Counted from the stretch's first letter, positions 46,061 through 57,302 are shown. The stretch is DNA of 64,000 bases from Intrasporangiaceae bacterium URHB0013 (GCA_000620545.1 JIBA01000019.1:142254-206253), one strand, 5' to 3'. The notes: generated by a model from the sequence alone, not told the origin. Numbers and translations are program-made.

Positions 46061-47662
46061 TCAGCGGGTGTCGGCCCCGTCGGCGGCCGCGGCGACCAAG
46101 GCTTCGCGGGTCTCCTCCTCCCGCTCGACCGGCTCAGGCTGTTCGTCGTGCTCGGTCACGCGGCGCGGCCGGAGCACGAAGGCCGCGACGAGGAGCGCGA
46201 CGAGGGTGAAGGCCGCCGAGGTGAGGAAGGCGGGCTCCACGCCGGGCACGAACTGACCCGGGACGGCTTGCGACGCGTAGACGCTGACGATGGCCGCGAG
46301 GCCCACGGCGCCGCCGAGCTGCTGGGCGGTCTGGAGCAGACCGGACACCGTGCCCGCCTGGCTCCGGTCGACGCCGCCGAGGACGACGACCGTCACCGGC
46401 ATGAAGACGAGCGCAGCCGAGACCCCGTTGAGGACCAGCGCACCGAGCAGGTGGGCGGCATACGTGCTCGTCGTCGACATGCTGCTCAGCCAGACGAAGC
46501 TCGCGGTGAGCCCCACGGTGCCGACGAGCAGGAGTGGGCGCGGGCCCACCTTGGCGACGAGACGTGCGCTGACCCGGGAGGTGGCGAAGATCGCGAGGCT
46601 GAGCGGGAGGAACGCGGCACCCGTGGCCACGGGGCTGAAGCCGAGCACGAGCTGGAGGTACTGGGTCACGAGGAAGAACGTCGAGAACTGCGCACCGACG
46701 ACGAGTGCCATGAGGACGAGAGCCCCGGCGCGTGCACGGTTGCGGACCAGGGCGAGCGGCAGCAGCGGCGAGGGGACGCGGCTCTCCGTCCAGACGAACA
46801 GGGCCAGCAGGATGGCCCCGAGGACGAACGAGCCGATGGTCACCGGGGAGGTCCACCCGCGGTCGGCAGCGCTGATGAAGCCGTGCACGACGGAGACCGA
46901 ACCGAGCGTGGCCGTGATCGCGCCGACGACGTCGAAGCGGCCACGGACCTTCGGCGTCTCCGTCACGAAGCGGCGCGCGAGCACGAGCACGACGGCCCCG
47001 ATGGGCACGTTGACGAAGAGGGTCCAGTGCCAGCTGACGTAGTCGGTGAGGATGCCACCGAGGAGCAGGCCGATGGACGCGCCGGCCGAGGAGACGGCCG
47101 TGAAGAGCGCGAGTCCGCGGTTGCGGGCGGCCTCGTTCGGGGCGCTCGTCGTCACGAGCGCGAGGACGCTGGGAGCGGCCAGAGCGGCGCCGACCCCTTG
47201 CAGCGTGCGGGCGGCGATGAGCCAGGCGGGCGAGGTGGCCAGCCCACCGAGCAGGCTCGCGACGGTGAAGATCGCGAGACCGATCTCGAAGCTGCGCAGA
47301 CGTCCGAAGACGTCGCCGAGGCGACCGCCGAGGAGCAGCAGTCCGCCGAACGCGAGAGTGTAGGCGTTGAGCACCCAGGAGAGGCTCGCAGGCGTGAAGC
47401 CGAGGTCGGCCTGGATGTCCGGGAGTGCGACGTTCACGACGGTCGCGTCGAGCACGAGCATCAGCTGCGCGACGAGGACGACGCCGAGGCCGATGGCGCC
47501 GCGGTGAGCGGCACGTTCGGCACTGTCGGCTGGGGCGGCACCGTCGACGCGGGCCCCGTCGGCGCGGGCTGCAGCGTCGGCGCGGTCCCCTTGGTGGGCC
47601 GGGGACGACTGGACCGGCGACGCCGGTGGTCCGCTGCTGGCTGATGTGGTGGTGGTCGACAT
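46061..47662 (-). CDS. MFS drug efflux transporter, DHA2 (EmrB/QacA) type
   Basis: A 533-residue proton antiporter with about 14 helices. The DHA2 motif LDATVVNVALPDIQADL is in the first helix, motif A GRLGDVFGRLRSF after the second, and motif C near GASIGLLLGGILTDY. The first ~50 residues are a Ala/Asp/Ser-rich cytoplasmic tail. It is divergent from a TetR gene with palindromes between, a common efflux-repressor pair. The substrate is unknown but likely a hydrophobic drug or dye. Confidence 0.9.
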   Translation of the reverse strand: MSTTTTSASSGPPASPVQSSPAHQGDRADAAARADGARVDGAAPADSAERAAHRGAIGLGVVLVAQLMLVLDATVVNVALPDIQADLGFTPASLSWVLNAYTLAFGGLLLLGGRLGDVFGRLRSFEIGLAIFTVASLLGGLATSPAWLIAARTLQGVGAALAAPSVLALVTTSAPNEAARNRGLALFTAVSSAGASIGLLLGGILTDYVSWHWTLFVNVPIGAVVLVLARRFVTETPKVRGRFDVVGAITATLGSVSVVHGFISAADRGWTSPVTIGSFVLGAILLALFVWTESRVPSPLLPLALVRNRARAGALVLMALVVGAQFSTFFLVTQYLQLVLGFSPVATGAAFLPLSLAIFATSRVSARLVAKVGPRPLLLVGTVGLTASFVWLSSMSTTSTYAAHLLGALVLNGVSAALVFMPVTVVVLGGVDRSQAGTVSGLLQTAQQLGGAVGLAAIVSVYASQAVPGQFVPGVEPAFLTSAAFTLVALLVAAFVLRPRRVTEHDEQPEPVEREEETREALVAAAADGADTR

Positions 47663-47670
47663 CTCTGACC

Positions 47671-47925
47671 TCAGGATTCGTGGTGCGGGAACGGTAGGCG
47701 CGGCGTCTCGTCGGTGAGGGGGTCGCGGGCCATGGGCGTGAAGGAGGTGGCGCGGGTGCGCCGGGCACGGCCGGTGGCTCCTCGGGCGCCCTCAGGCCCC
47801 GAGGTGCCGCGTACGCCCTCGGTGTCATGGCTCGCACGGGGCACGAGGGGCGCGCGGTGCGTCGTGGCGAGGTGGGACAGGTGGACGCGACGGGCCTGTC
47901 GAGTGGGTTGGATCGTGGTGGTCAT
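47671..47925 (-). CDS. Small basic ORF ahead of the DHA2 transporter
   Basis: An 84-residue frame ending eight bases before the transporter start. The ATG is preceded by GAGGAG at about 10 bases. The product (MTTTIQPTRQARRVHLSHL... to LPFPHHES) is basic and rich in Arg, Thr and Pro, with no hydrophobic segment and no family I recognise. It may be a real small protein on the efflux transcript, or a leader whose translation affects the transporter. A chance frame cannot be excluded. Confidence 0.42.
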   Translation of the reverse strand: MTTTIQPTRQARRVHLSHLATTHRAPLVPRASHDTEGVRGTSGPEGARGATGRARRTRATSFTPMARDPLTDETPRLPFPHHES

Positions 47926-47968
47926 GGGTGCCGGACTCCTCTGTGACGACGATCGGCGCTACGATTAG

Positions 47969-48017
47969 CGGAGAACCACTCCGGTTCTGCTCCACCACAA
48001 TACGGAGACTGTCTCCG
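47969..48017. promoter_or_regulatory. Two TetR operator-like palindromes
   Basis: CGGAGAC-T-GTCTCCG (48003-48017) is a perfect 15-bp palindrome, and CGGAG-AACCA-CTCCG (47969-47983) is a related half-conserved copy 34 bp away. Both lie between the divergent transporter and TetR genes, in the relatively AT-rich promoter stretch. They are the likely operators of the adjacent repressor. Confidence 0.65.
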
Positions 48018-48037
48018 GTTTAGCAAGGAGTTTTCTC

Positions 48038-48703
48038 GTGACGTCTTCCGAGACAGGCCGGGCCATGCTCGACCCGTCGCCGGGAACCATTGGGGTTCAA
48101 GGGGACTCGGCGGGCGGGCCCCGCCAGCAGAGCCCTGAGAAATCGCCACGCCCCATGCGCGCCGACGCGAAGCGGAACTACGACAAGATCCTCGCGACCG
48201 CCCGCATCGTCTTCACAGAGCGCGGCACGGACTCCTCGCTCGACGAGATCGCGAAGCGAGCCGGGGTCGGTCCGGGGACGCTCTACCGCCACTTCCCCAC
48301 CCGCGAGGCTCTGGTCGACGCCCTGATGCAGGACTGGACCGACCGGGTCGCCGCAGACGCCGACGCCGCGATCGCCACCGGCCTGCCCGCGCGCGAGATG
48401 CTGCTCGGCTGGTTTGAGCACTTCATCGGCCACATCACGCTGCACCGCGGGGCGGCGAGCAAGATCTGCGCCGCCATGGACGATCCCGCGTCGCCGATGT
48501 ACCGCAAGTGCCGCGTCATGGGGGATGCCAACCGCCGCGTCATCGACCACCTCGACCAGGCCGGCGACCTGCGCCCCGGCGTCGACGCCGCCAACGTCAT
48601 GCGGCTCGTCAGCGGCGTCGCGAGCGTCGCTGACACGAGCCACGCCGAGCTCGACGTGCGACCCATGCTCGAGGTCGTCGTCGACGGGATCGTTCACACC
48701 TGA
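48038..48703 (+). CDS. TetR-family regulator of efflux
   Basis: A 221-residue repressor. After a ~40-residue disordered start, the HTH covers RNYDKILATARIVFTERG through VGPGTLYRHFPTREALVDAL. The ligand domain contains HRGAASKICAAMDDPASPMYRKC, typical of the SBP-domain group of TetR proteins often paired with MFS pumps. The GTG start has AAGGAG eight bases upstream, so the long N-terminal extension seems real. It is divergent from the DHA2 transporter, which it presumably represses. Confidence 0.88.
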   Translation: MTSSETGRAMLDPSPGTIGVQGDSAGGPRQQSPEKSPRPMRADAKRNYDKILATARIVFTERGTDSSLDEIAKRAGVGPGTLYRHFPTREALVDALMQDWTDRVAADADAAIATGLPAREMLLGWFEHFIGHITLHRGAASKICAAMDDPASPMYRKCRVMGDANRRVIDHLDQAGDLRPGVDAANVMRLVSGVASVADTSHAELDVRPMLEVVVDGIVHT

Positions 48704-48873
48704 GCCGCTCACTGCGCGGCATGACACGCCTGACCCAAGGTCGACCTGCGGGTCTGCACCGACCGGACGGGATGCCGCCCGCGACGGGCGGCAAGGGCTC
48801 AGCATGCTGGACGGGCCGGTCTGGGAGTGGGCGCGCGGACGGGCTGAGCCTGGCACCCGGCAGCCGGGCACAC

Positions 48874-48955
48874 CGCATACGGCATACGGCATACGGCATA
48901 CGGCATACGGCATACGGCATACGGCATACGGCATACGGCATACGGCATACGGCAT
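48874..48955. repeat. GGCATAC heptamer tandem array
   Basis: Ten perfect GGCATAC copies run from 48881 to 48950, preceded by a variant CGCATAC and followed by a partial GGCAT. It lies in the 333-base spacer between the TetR and MarR genes. The 170 bases before it hold no gene I can support. The same heptamer is scattered elsewhere in the window, on both strands, in genes and in spacers. Confidence 0.95.
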
Positions 48956-49000
48956 CACGCGTCCCGATTCCGCTGACGCGTTCCCGAGCGGATCCGCGAC

Positions 49001-49029
49001 TTGATATGCATAGGTTCTCTATGTAACTT
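49001..49029 (+). promoter_or_regulatory. Probable MarR-controlled promoter
   Basis: TTGATA and TAACTT lie 17 bases apart, and the spacer contains the inverted repeat CATAG-GTTCT-CTATG. The predicted start of transcription falls at or next to the GTG of the MarR gene, so the mRNA may be leaderless. An AT-rich island in otherwise GC-rich DNA supports the call. Repression by the MarR protein through the inverted repeat is inference. Confidence 0.6.
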
Positions 49030-49036
49030 CGAGCGA

Positions 49037-49498
49037 GTGACCGAACCGACCACCCTGGGCAACGAGCTGCTGCGCTCGGCCGCGCGGCTCTCACGCTGGG
49101 CCAGCAGGCACGCGTCGTTCGACGTGCCCTTTGCGCAGGCACGCCTTCTCGCGCTCCTCGACGAGCTCGGACCTTCCCGCGTCAGCGCCCTCGCGGCCGC
49201 CGATCACAGCAGCCAGCCGACGACCACCACCCAGCTCCAGCGCCTCGAGGCGTCGGGATGGGTGCGCCGCGCGTCCGACCCCGACGACGCACGCGCCACG
49301 GTGATCTCCCTCAGCGAGGAGGGTCGCGCGGCGCTCGAGAGCGTGCGCCGCGCCCGACTGGCCGTCCTGTCCCCCGCCCTCGACCAGCTCGACGCTCCAG
49401 CCCTCGCCCGCGTCCAGGTCGCGATCGACGTCATCAACGACCTGCTGGCCGCCGCGGCGGACACGCCTGTCCCCCACTCCACTCGAAAGGACGGATGA
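49037..49498 (+). CDS. MarR-family transcriptional regulator
   Basis: A 153-residue winged-helix regulator. The N-terminal dimer helix (LGNELLRSAARLSRWASRH) precedes the HTH (LGPSRVSALAAADHSSQPTTTTQLQRLEASGWVRR) and wing (SDPDDARATVISLSEEGR), the MarR hallmark. A GTG start at the predicted transcription start is chosen; the frame opens 12 codons earlier with unlikely sequence. It is coupled to the MFS gene by ATGA, so it likely controls that transporter. Confidence 0.9.
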   Translation: MTEPTTLGNELLRSAARLSRWASRHASFDVPFAQARLLALLDELGPSRVSALAAADHSSQPTTTTQLQRLEASGWVRRASDPDDARATVISLSEEGRAALESVRRARLAVLSPALDQLDAPALARVQVAIDVINDLLAAAADTPVPHSTRKDG

Positions 49499-50721
49499 CC
49501 ACCTCCATGTGGCGCCAACCCAAGACCGTCTGGTCGATCGCCTTCGCCTGCGTGATCTCCTTCATGGGCATCGGACTCGTCGACCCCATCCTCAAGCCCA
49601 TCGCCGACGAGCTCGGCGCCGGCCCCTCGCAGGTCTCGCTGCTCTTCACGAGCTACCTCGCCGTCATGGGCATCGCCATGCTCGGCACCGGCTGGGTCAG
49701 CAGCCGCGTCGGGGCCAAGCGCACCCTGCTGGTCGGCCTCGCGCTCATCATCGTCGGCGCCGCCTGCGCCGGCAGCCAGGACACCGTCGGCGGTATCGTC
49801 GCCTTCCGCGCGCTGTGGGGCCTGGGCAACGCACTCTTCATCGCGACGGCCCTGGCGACGATCGTCAACGCGGCCTCCGGCTCGGTGAAGCAGGCGATCA
49901 TCCTCTACGAGGCGGCCCTCGGTGTCGGCATCGCGACGGGCCCGCTGCTCGGTGGCTGGCTCGGTGGCATCTCGTGGCGCTGGCCGTTCTACGGTGTCGC
50001 CGTCCTCATGGCGGTGGCCTTCATCGCGACCCTGACGACGCTGCCGAAGACGCCGCCCGCACAGCACCCGACCTCCATCACCGCGCCCCTGCGTGCCCTG
50101 GGCCATCGCGGCCTGCTCACCGTCGGTGTCACGGCGCTGCTCTACAACTTCGGCTTCTTCACGCTGCTCGCCTTCACGCCGTTCCCGCTCGCCATGGGCG
50201 CTCACGAGATCGGTCTCATCTTCTTCGGCTGGGGGGTGCTGCTCGCCATCACCTCGGTCTTCGTGGCCCCGATGATCCAGCGCCGCTTCGGCACGTTGGC
50301 CGGGATCGTCGGTGCGCTGCTCGGCTTCGCGGTCATCCTGGCCGTCATGGCGATCTGGACCGAGGACAAGACCGTCCTCGTCGTCGGTGTCATCCTCGCG
50401 GGCGCGTTCCTCGGCGTGAACAACACGCTCATCACCGAGACGGTCATGAAGGTCTCCCCCGTCGAGCGCGGCGTCGCCTCAGCGGCATACTCCTTCGTCC
50501 GCTTCAGTGGTGGCGCCGTGGCCCCATGGCTGGCGGGCAACCTCGGCGAGAAGTCGATCCACCTGCCGTTCTGGGTCGGTTCGGGTGCCGTCGTGCTCGC
50601 CGTTCTCGTGCTCCTCACGGCTCGTCGGATCATCAGCGCGCTCGACGAGGCTCCTGGACACGGCGCCGAACCGGTCGCCTCCAAGGCCGAGGCCGAGGCC
50701 CTCACCGTCGGCGACGCCTGA
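49495..50721 (+). CDS. MFS transporter, DHA1-like
   Basis: A 408-residue transporter with 12 helices. Early segment WSIAFACVISFMGIGLVDPILKPIADEL is typical of DHA1 drug exporters, with motif A-like GTGWVSSRVGAKRTLL and a motif C-like GIATGPLLGGWLGGISWRWPF. It is translated with the MarR gene (4-base overlap, AAAGGA site). An export role for a toxic compound is the likely reading. Repeat array 4 begins 25 bases after the stop. Confidence 0.9.
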   Translation: MTTSMWRQPKTVWSIAFACVISFMGIGLVDPILKPIADELGAGPSQVSLLFTSYLAVMGIAMLGTGWVSSRVGAKRTLLVGLALIIVGAACAGSQDTVGGIVAFRALWGLGNALFIATALATIVNAASGSVKQAIILYEAALGVGIATGPLLGGWLGGISWRWPFYGVAVLMAVAFIATLTTLPKTPPAQHPTSITAPLRALGHRGLLTVGVTALLYNFGFFTLLAFTPFPLAMGAHEIGLIFFGWGVLLAITSVFVAPMIQRRFGTLAGIVGALLGFAVILAVMAIWTEDKTVLVVGVILAGAFLGVNNTLITETVMKVSPVERGVASAAYSFVRFSGGAVAPWLAGNLGEKSIHLPFWVGSGAVVLAVLVLLTARRIISALDEAPGHGAEPVASKAEAEALTVGDA

Positions 50722-50745
50722 CCCGCCGCACCTCGCCGGCTTCAC

Positions 50746-50851
50746 CCGTCGAGAGGCCAATGTTTGCGCCCTCCAGCCGTCGAGAGGCCAATGTTCGCGC
50801 CCTCGACATCGTCGAGAGGCCAGACTTCGTCGCGAAGTCTGGCCTCTCGAC
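50746..50851. repeat. Repeat array 4: short array ending in a perfect hairpin
   Basis: Three plus-oriented units (CCGTCGAGAGGCCAATG...) begin at 50746, 50777 and 50809 (steps 31 and 32). The third runs directly into one minus-oriented unit, producing an inverted repeat with 19-bp perfect arms (50811-50829 and 50833-50851) around TCG. It lies between convergent genes. The hairpin may terminate both transcripts, although there is no T-run. Confidence 0.88.
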
Positions 50852-50894
50852 CATGCACGGGCATCACTGGTGGCTGGTCGTCTGCTGTGGGGCG

Positions 50895-51257
50895 TCAGCG
50901 CAGCAGGTCCTCGAGACCGGTGGTGCCGCGCCGACGGTGGCCTCCGCGGATGTCGTAGGACTCGAGCTGCAGCTCCGCGAGCTCACGCCGGTCGAGGCGG
51001 TCGAGCTGCACCCAGGTCGTGACGCGGTAGCGGAAGGTGTCGATCCGCACGAACGTGTCGCGGCGGCCGGCAAGCGCCTGCTCGGTGTCCATCTCGCCCG
51101 TCCACACCTGGACCAGCTCGCGCCCGTCGTCGTCGAAACGCAACCGTGCGAACGTATGCCGTCCGGCGCGCCACGCGGGCGACCCTTCGTGAGCGACCCC
51201 CAGCTCCGCGCCGGGCAGCCGTCCGGCCAGCTCGTCCACGTCGGACCACGTCGCCAT
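50895..51257 (-). CDS. MmcQ/YjbR-family protein
   Basis: A 120-residue cytoplasmic protein. The start MATWSDVDELAGRLPGAELGV, FARLRFDDDGRELVQV and the end ELAELQLESYDIRGG match the MmcQ/YjbR family, whose fold resembles DNA-binding proteins, although the function is not established. A GGAGGAGCG site precedes the ATG. It is flanked by repeat arrays on both sides. Confidence 0.78.
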   Translation of the reverse strand: MATWSDVDELAGRLPGAELGVAHEGSPAWRAGRHTFARLRFDDDGRELVQVWTGEMDTEQALAGRRDTFVRIDTFRYRVTTWVQLDRLDRRELAELQLESYDIRGGHRRRGTTGLEDLLR

Positions 51258-51302
51258 CGCTCCTCCTTCACCGAGCAGGCTAGACCTGGGCAGGCACGAA
51301 CG

Positions 51303-51547
51303 CTGGCCCGTCGACGGTGGGTACCCCGCAATCAATGGCCCTTCGACGGTGGGCACCCCGCGAACATTGGCCCTTCGACGGTGGGCACCCCGCAAACTTT
51401 GGCCTTTCGACGGTGGGGGCCCCGCGAACATTGGCCCTTCGACGGTCGGCACCCCGCGAACATTGGCCCTTCGACGGTGGGCACCCCGCGAACATTGGCC
51501 CTTCGACGGTCGGCACCCCGCAAACTTTGGCCTTTCGACGGTGGGGG
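51303..51547. repeat. Repeat array 5: single arm of eight 32-bp units
   Basis: Eight minus-oriented units start at 51303, 51335, 51367, 51399, 51431, 51463, 51495 and 51527, all exactly 32 bp apart. The core varies between TTGGCCCTTCGACGG and TTGGCCTTTCGACGG. All lie downstream of the minus-strand MFS gene, whose stop is about seven bases away, and upstream of the co-directional YjbR gene. No opposite arm exists, as expected if orientation follows the upstream gene. Confidence 0.92.
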
Positions 51548-51551
51548 TTGG

Positions 51552-52883
51552 TCAGTGGAAGGTGACGGACCTGCCGGCCTGCATGGCGGCGTAGGCGTCG
51601 GGATCGGCCTCGAGGGCCGCGCGCCTGGCCTTGCGGCGGTAGCGCAGCACCTGCACGATGCCGAGTGCCCACACCGGGTACTGCACCGTCATCGCGGCCC
51701 GGAACGAGTCGACGTCCCACGTCGACGGGCCGGCGGGCGAGACCCGGTCGAGCACGACACCGACGAGCGCCACCGCCGTCAGCGTCGCGATGAAGCCGCC
51801 GGTGTTGACGATGCCCGATGCACTGCCGATGCGGGTCGGCGGGTTGAACGTGCGGGCCAGGTCGAAGCCGATCATCGACCCGGGCCCGCCGATGGCGATG
51901 AGCACCACGAGCACGACGAGCAGCCAGAGCGGCGCGCGACCCGGCCAGAGGAGCACGACCGTCCACGCCGCGATCGCGGCGCCGACGATCCAGAGCACCA
52001 GCGTGCTGCGCGAGAACGGGTAGCGCATCGTGAGCGTGCCGATGACCGGGCTGGACACGACGGTCGTCACCACCATGACCATGAGCAGGATGCTGGCCGT
52101 CGAGGGCGAGAGCCCCTGCCCCGCGATGAGGAACGGGAAACCCCACAGCATCGTGAACATGTTGGCGGAGAACTGCGACGTGAAGTGCGACCACAGCCCG
52201 AGCCTGGTCCCCGGCACGAGCCAGGCGGCGCGCAGCGTGCGCGCGATCGCCCGCAGCTTCAGCTCGTCCCGGTGGGTGTCGACAAAGGGACTGTCCTTGA
52301 CGACGACGACGAGCGCGACGCCCGTGAGCACGCCGACGGACGCCGCGACGGCATACGACGGCGTCCACCCGAAGTGGTCCAACGCGGCGGCGAGCGGCCC
52401 CGCCGCGGCGAGCGCCCCGAGCTGCCCGAGCACACCGGTCAGCTGGGTCACCATCGGCGTGCGTCGCGGCGAGAACCACAGAGCGACGAGACGCAGCACG
52501 GAGATGAAGACCATGGCGTCGCCCATGCCGAGCAGCACGCGGCACAGGAGGGCGGCCGGGAAGGCGTGGACGAAGGCGAAGCCGAACTGGGCCACGGTGA
52601 GCAGGGTGAGCCCGACCCCGAGCATCTTCTTCGAGCCGTAGCGGTCCAGCAGCGCGCCGACGGGCAGCTGCATCGCCGCGTAGATCGCGACCTGCACGAT
52701 CGTGAAGGTCGACAGCTGCGAGCTGCTGATGCCGAAGCGGTCGGCGGCCTGGAGGCCGGCGACACCGAGCGAGGTGCGGTGGAAGACGGCGAGGACGTAG
52801 ACCGAGATGGCCGCCGCCCAGACCGCCCAGGCTCGACGGCCGTCGAACGGGTAGCGCTGGCCGGGGTGGATCGTGCTGGTCAT
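51552..52883 (-). CDS. MFS transporter
   Basis: A 443-residue transporter with 12 helices. N-terminal AVWAAAISVYVLAVFHRTSLGVAGL and motif A-like GALLDRYGSKKMLG fit MFS carriers near the nitrate/nitrite and glycerol-phosphate-like groups; DLARTFNPPTRIGSASGIVNTGGF is a motif shared in that group. The substrate is not deducible. It follows malic enzyme by 16 bases on the same strand, so organic-acid transport is possible but unproven. Confidence 0.85.
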   Translation of the reverse strand: MTSTIHPGQRYPFDGRRAWAVWAAAISVYVLAVFHRTSLGVAGLQAADRFGISSSQLSTFTIVQVAIYAAMQLPVGALLDRYGSKKMLGVGLTLLTVAQFGFAFVHAFPAALLCRVLLGMGDAMVFISVLRLVALWFSPRRTPMVTQLTGVLGQLGALAAAGPLAAALDHFGWTPSYAVAASVGVLTGVALVVVVKDSPFVDTHRDELKLRAIARTLRAAWLVPGTRLGLWSHFTSQFSANMFTMLWGFPFLIAGQGLSPSTASILLMVMVVTTVVSSPVIGTLTMRYPFSRSTLVLWIVGAAIAAWTVVLLWPGRAPLWLLVVLVVLIAIGGPGSMIGFDLARTFNPPTRIGSASGIVNTGGFIATLTAVALVGVVLDRVSPAGPSTWDVDSFRAAMTVQYPVWALGIVQVLRYRRKARRAALEADPDAYAAMQAGRSVTFH

Positions 52884-52899
52884 CCGACGTGCAGGTTCC

Positions 52900-54339
52900 T
52901 CAGTTGGGGGCGCTCATCGAGACGTTCTTCGCGGGGGCCTTGGGCACGCAGTCGACGATCGCCTTGGCGACGGTCTTGCTCATGTCCGGCTGGAAGACGC
53001 TCGGGATGATGTAGTTCGGGTTGAGCTGCTCGTCGGTGACGACGGAGGCGATGGCGTCGGCCGCCTTGATGAGCATCTCGGTCGTGACGTCGGTCGCACG
53101 CGCGTCGAGCAGGCCGCGGAAGACGCCGGGGAACGCGAGGACGTTGTTGATCTGGTTCGGGTAGTCGCTGCGGCCCGACGCGACGACGGTCGCCCGCTGG
53201 GTCGCCTCGTAGATGTCGACCTCGGGGTCGGGGTTGGCGAGCGCGAAGACGATGCGCTTGTCGGCCATCTCGTTGATCCAGTCCGGCGCGAGGATGTGCG
53301 GTGCGCTGACGCCGATGAACACGTCGGCGCCCTGGAGACCGTCGCGCAGCGTGCCGGTGAGCCCGCGCGGGTTGGTCTTCTCGGCGAGCTCCCGCCAAGC
53401 CGGCGTCAGCGAGTCGTCGGTCCGGTTGAGCAGGCCGGGACGGTCGGAGACCGTGACGTCGATGGCGCCCGCCGCGAGGAGCAGCTGGACGATGGCCGAG
53501 CCCGCCGCGCCACCACCGGAGACGACGATCCGCGCGTCGGGCAGCTTCTTGTCGATGCAGCGCAGCGCGTTCTTCAGCGCGGCGAGCACGACGATCGCCG
53601 TGCCGTGCTGGTCGTCGTGGAAGACCGGGATCGAGAGACGTTCGCGCAGCTTGGCCTCGATCTCGAAACAGCGCGGCGCGGCGATGTCCTCGAGGTTGAT
53701 GCCACCGAAGCCCGGGGCGATGAGCTCCACGGTGCGCACGATCTCGTCGACGTCCGTCGTGTCGATGCAGATCGGCCACGCGTCGATGTCGGCGAAGCGC
53801 TTGAAGAGCGCGGCCTTGCCCTCCATGACCGGCAGCGCCGCCATCGGACCGATGTTGCCGAGGCCGAGCACGGCGGAGCCGTCCGTGACCACGGCGACGG
53901 AGTTGCCCTTGATCGTCAGCTTCGGCACGTCCTCGGGGTGCTCGGCGAGCGCCTGGCTCACCCGGCCGACGCCGGGCGTGTAGGCCATGGCGAGGTCCTG
54001 GCGGTTGCGCAGGTTGACCTTGGACTCGACGGAGATCTTGCCGCCGAGGTGCAGCAGGAAGACGCGGTCGGAGACCTTGTGGACCCGGACGCCCTCGAGC
54101 GTCTCGACGGCGTCGACGACCTCTGTCGAGTGCTCGGCGTTGCTCGCCGAGCAGGTGAGGTCGATGACGAGGCGGTCGGGGTGCGAGTCGACGATGTCGA
54201 GGGCCGTCGTGATGCCGCCGCTCTCGGCGACCTTGACCGCGAGGGCTCCGATGACCGCCGGGTCGGTGCCGGCGTGGATCCGCATCGTGATCGAGTAGGA
54301 GGCGGTGGTGGCGCGGGCACGTTGGATCGACTCAGTCAC
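52900..54339 (-). CDS. NAD-dependent malic enzyme with N-terminal ACT domain
   Basis: A 479-residue enzyme decarboxylating malate to pyruvate. Residues about 13-88 form an ACT-like domain (SYSITMRIHAGTDP...VHKVSDRVFLLHLGGK), a regulatory addition. The catalytic part has AMAYTPGVGRVSQAL, VVTDGSAVLGLGNIGP, VFHDDQHGTAIVVLAAL and NAD-site VVSGGGAAGSAI. The ACT domain suggests amino-acid control. The GTG start is chosen; an ATG three codons earlier is equally open. It precedes an MFS gene. Confidence 0.92.
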   Translation of the reverse strand: MTESIQRARATTASYSITMRIHAGTDPAVIGALAVKVAESGGITTALDIVDSHPDRLVIDLTCSASNAEHSTEVVDAVETLEGVRVHKVSDRVFLLHLGGKISVESKVNLRNRQDLAMAYTPGVGRVSQALAEHPEDVPKLTIKGNSVAVVTDGSAVLGLGNIGPMAALPVMEGKAALFKRFADIDAWPICIDTTDVDEIVRTVELIAPGFGGINLEDIAAPRCFEIEAKLRERLSIPVFHDDQHGTAIVVLAALKNALRCIDKKLPDARIVVSGGGAAGSAIVQLLLAAGAIDVTVSDRPGLLNRTDDSLTPAWRELAEKTNPRGLTGTLRDGLQGADVFIGVSAPHILAPDWINEMADKRIVFALANPDPEVDIYEATQRATVVASGRSDYPNQINNVLAFPGVFRGLLDARATDVTTEMLIKAADAIASVVTDEQLNPNYIIPSVFQPDMSKTVAKAIVDCVPKAPAKNVSMSAPN

Positions 54340-54554
54340 GCCCCCCATCGTCCCACGAGCCGGGCAGCGCCCCGGACGTCGTCCGAGGACCGATCAGTAA
54401 CCTTTGTCCACCGCAGCAGGCCGCGCCGCGCCCCCACCCCCACCACGACAGCTCTCCCCCGCGGGCGGATGCCGTGCCACCGCCTTCCCGAAGCTGCCCG
54501 AGCGGTCTTGCCCGTTCCGCCGAAGGCGAGCACCCGGCGTACGACAATGAGCCC

Positions 54555-57039
<2,485 letters not shown>

Positions 57040-57302
57040 GCACGCGACCGACGGGCCGGCCGAAGGCCCGAGCCGAGCACACGGCTGTGGGCAGGGCGCA
57101 GGGCGCAAAGAGGCGGGTAGGGCTGAGCGCAAGGCAGAGGGCATGGCCGACGGCACGAACCGGCCCGTCCCCCTGACCGGCGCCCGGGCCACAGCCGCGG
57201 ACGCCGTACACTGGAGGCGCACAGGGATCCGGCGTGACCTGTTGGGCGGGTAGGCACGCACCCACTGTCGCGTACCCCGCGGCCAGATCCGGAGCCGCCC
57301 TC

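Noticed and set aside
50811..50851. Classical intrinsic terminator
   Set aside because: The stem is strong, but neither side has a T-run, so I list it as part of the repeat array with termination only as a possibility.
49509..53009. 1166-residue plus-strand frame
   Set aside because: Runs through an MFS gene in another frame, two repeat arrays and antisense of two genes. It has no domain and is an artefact of GC-rich sequence.
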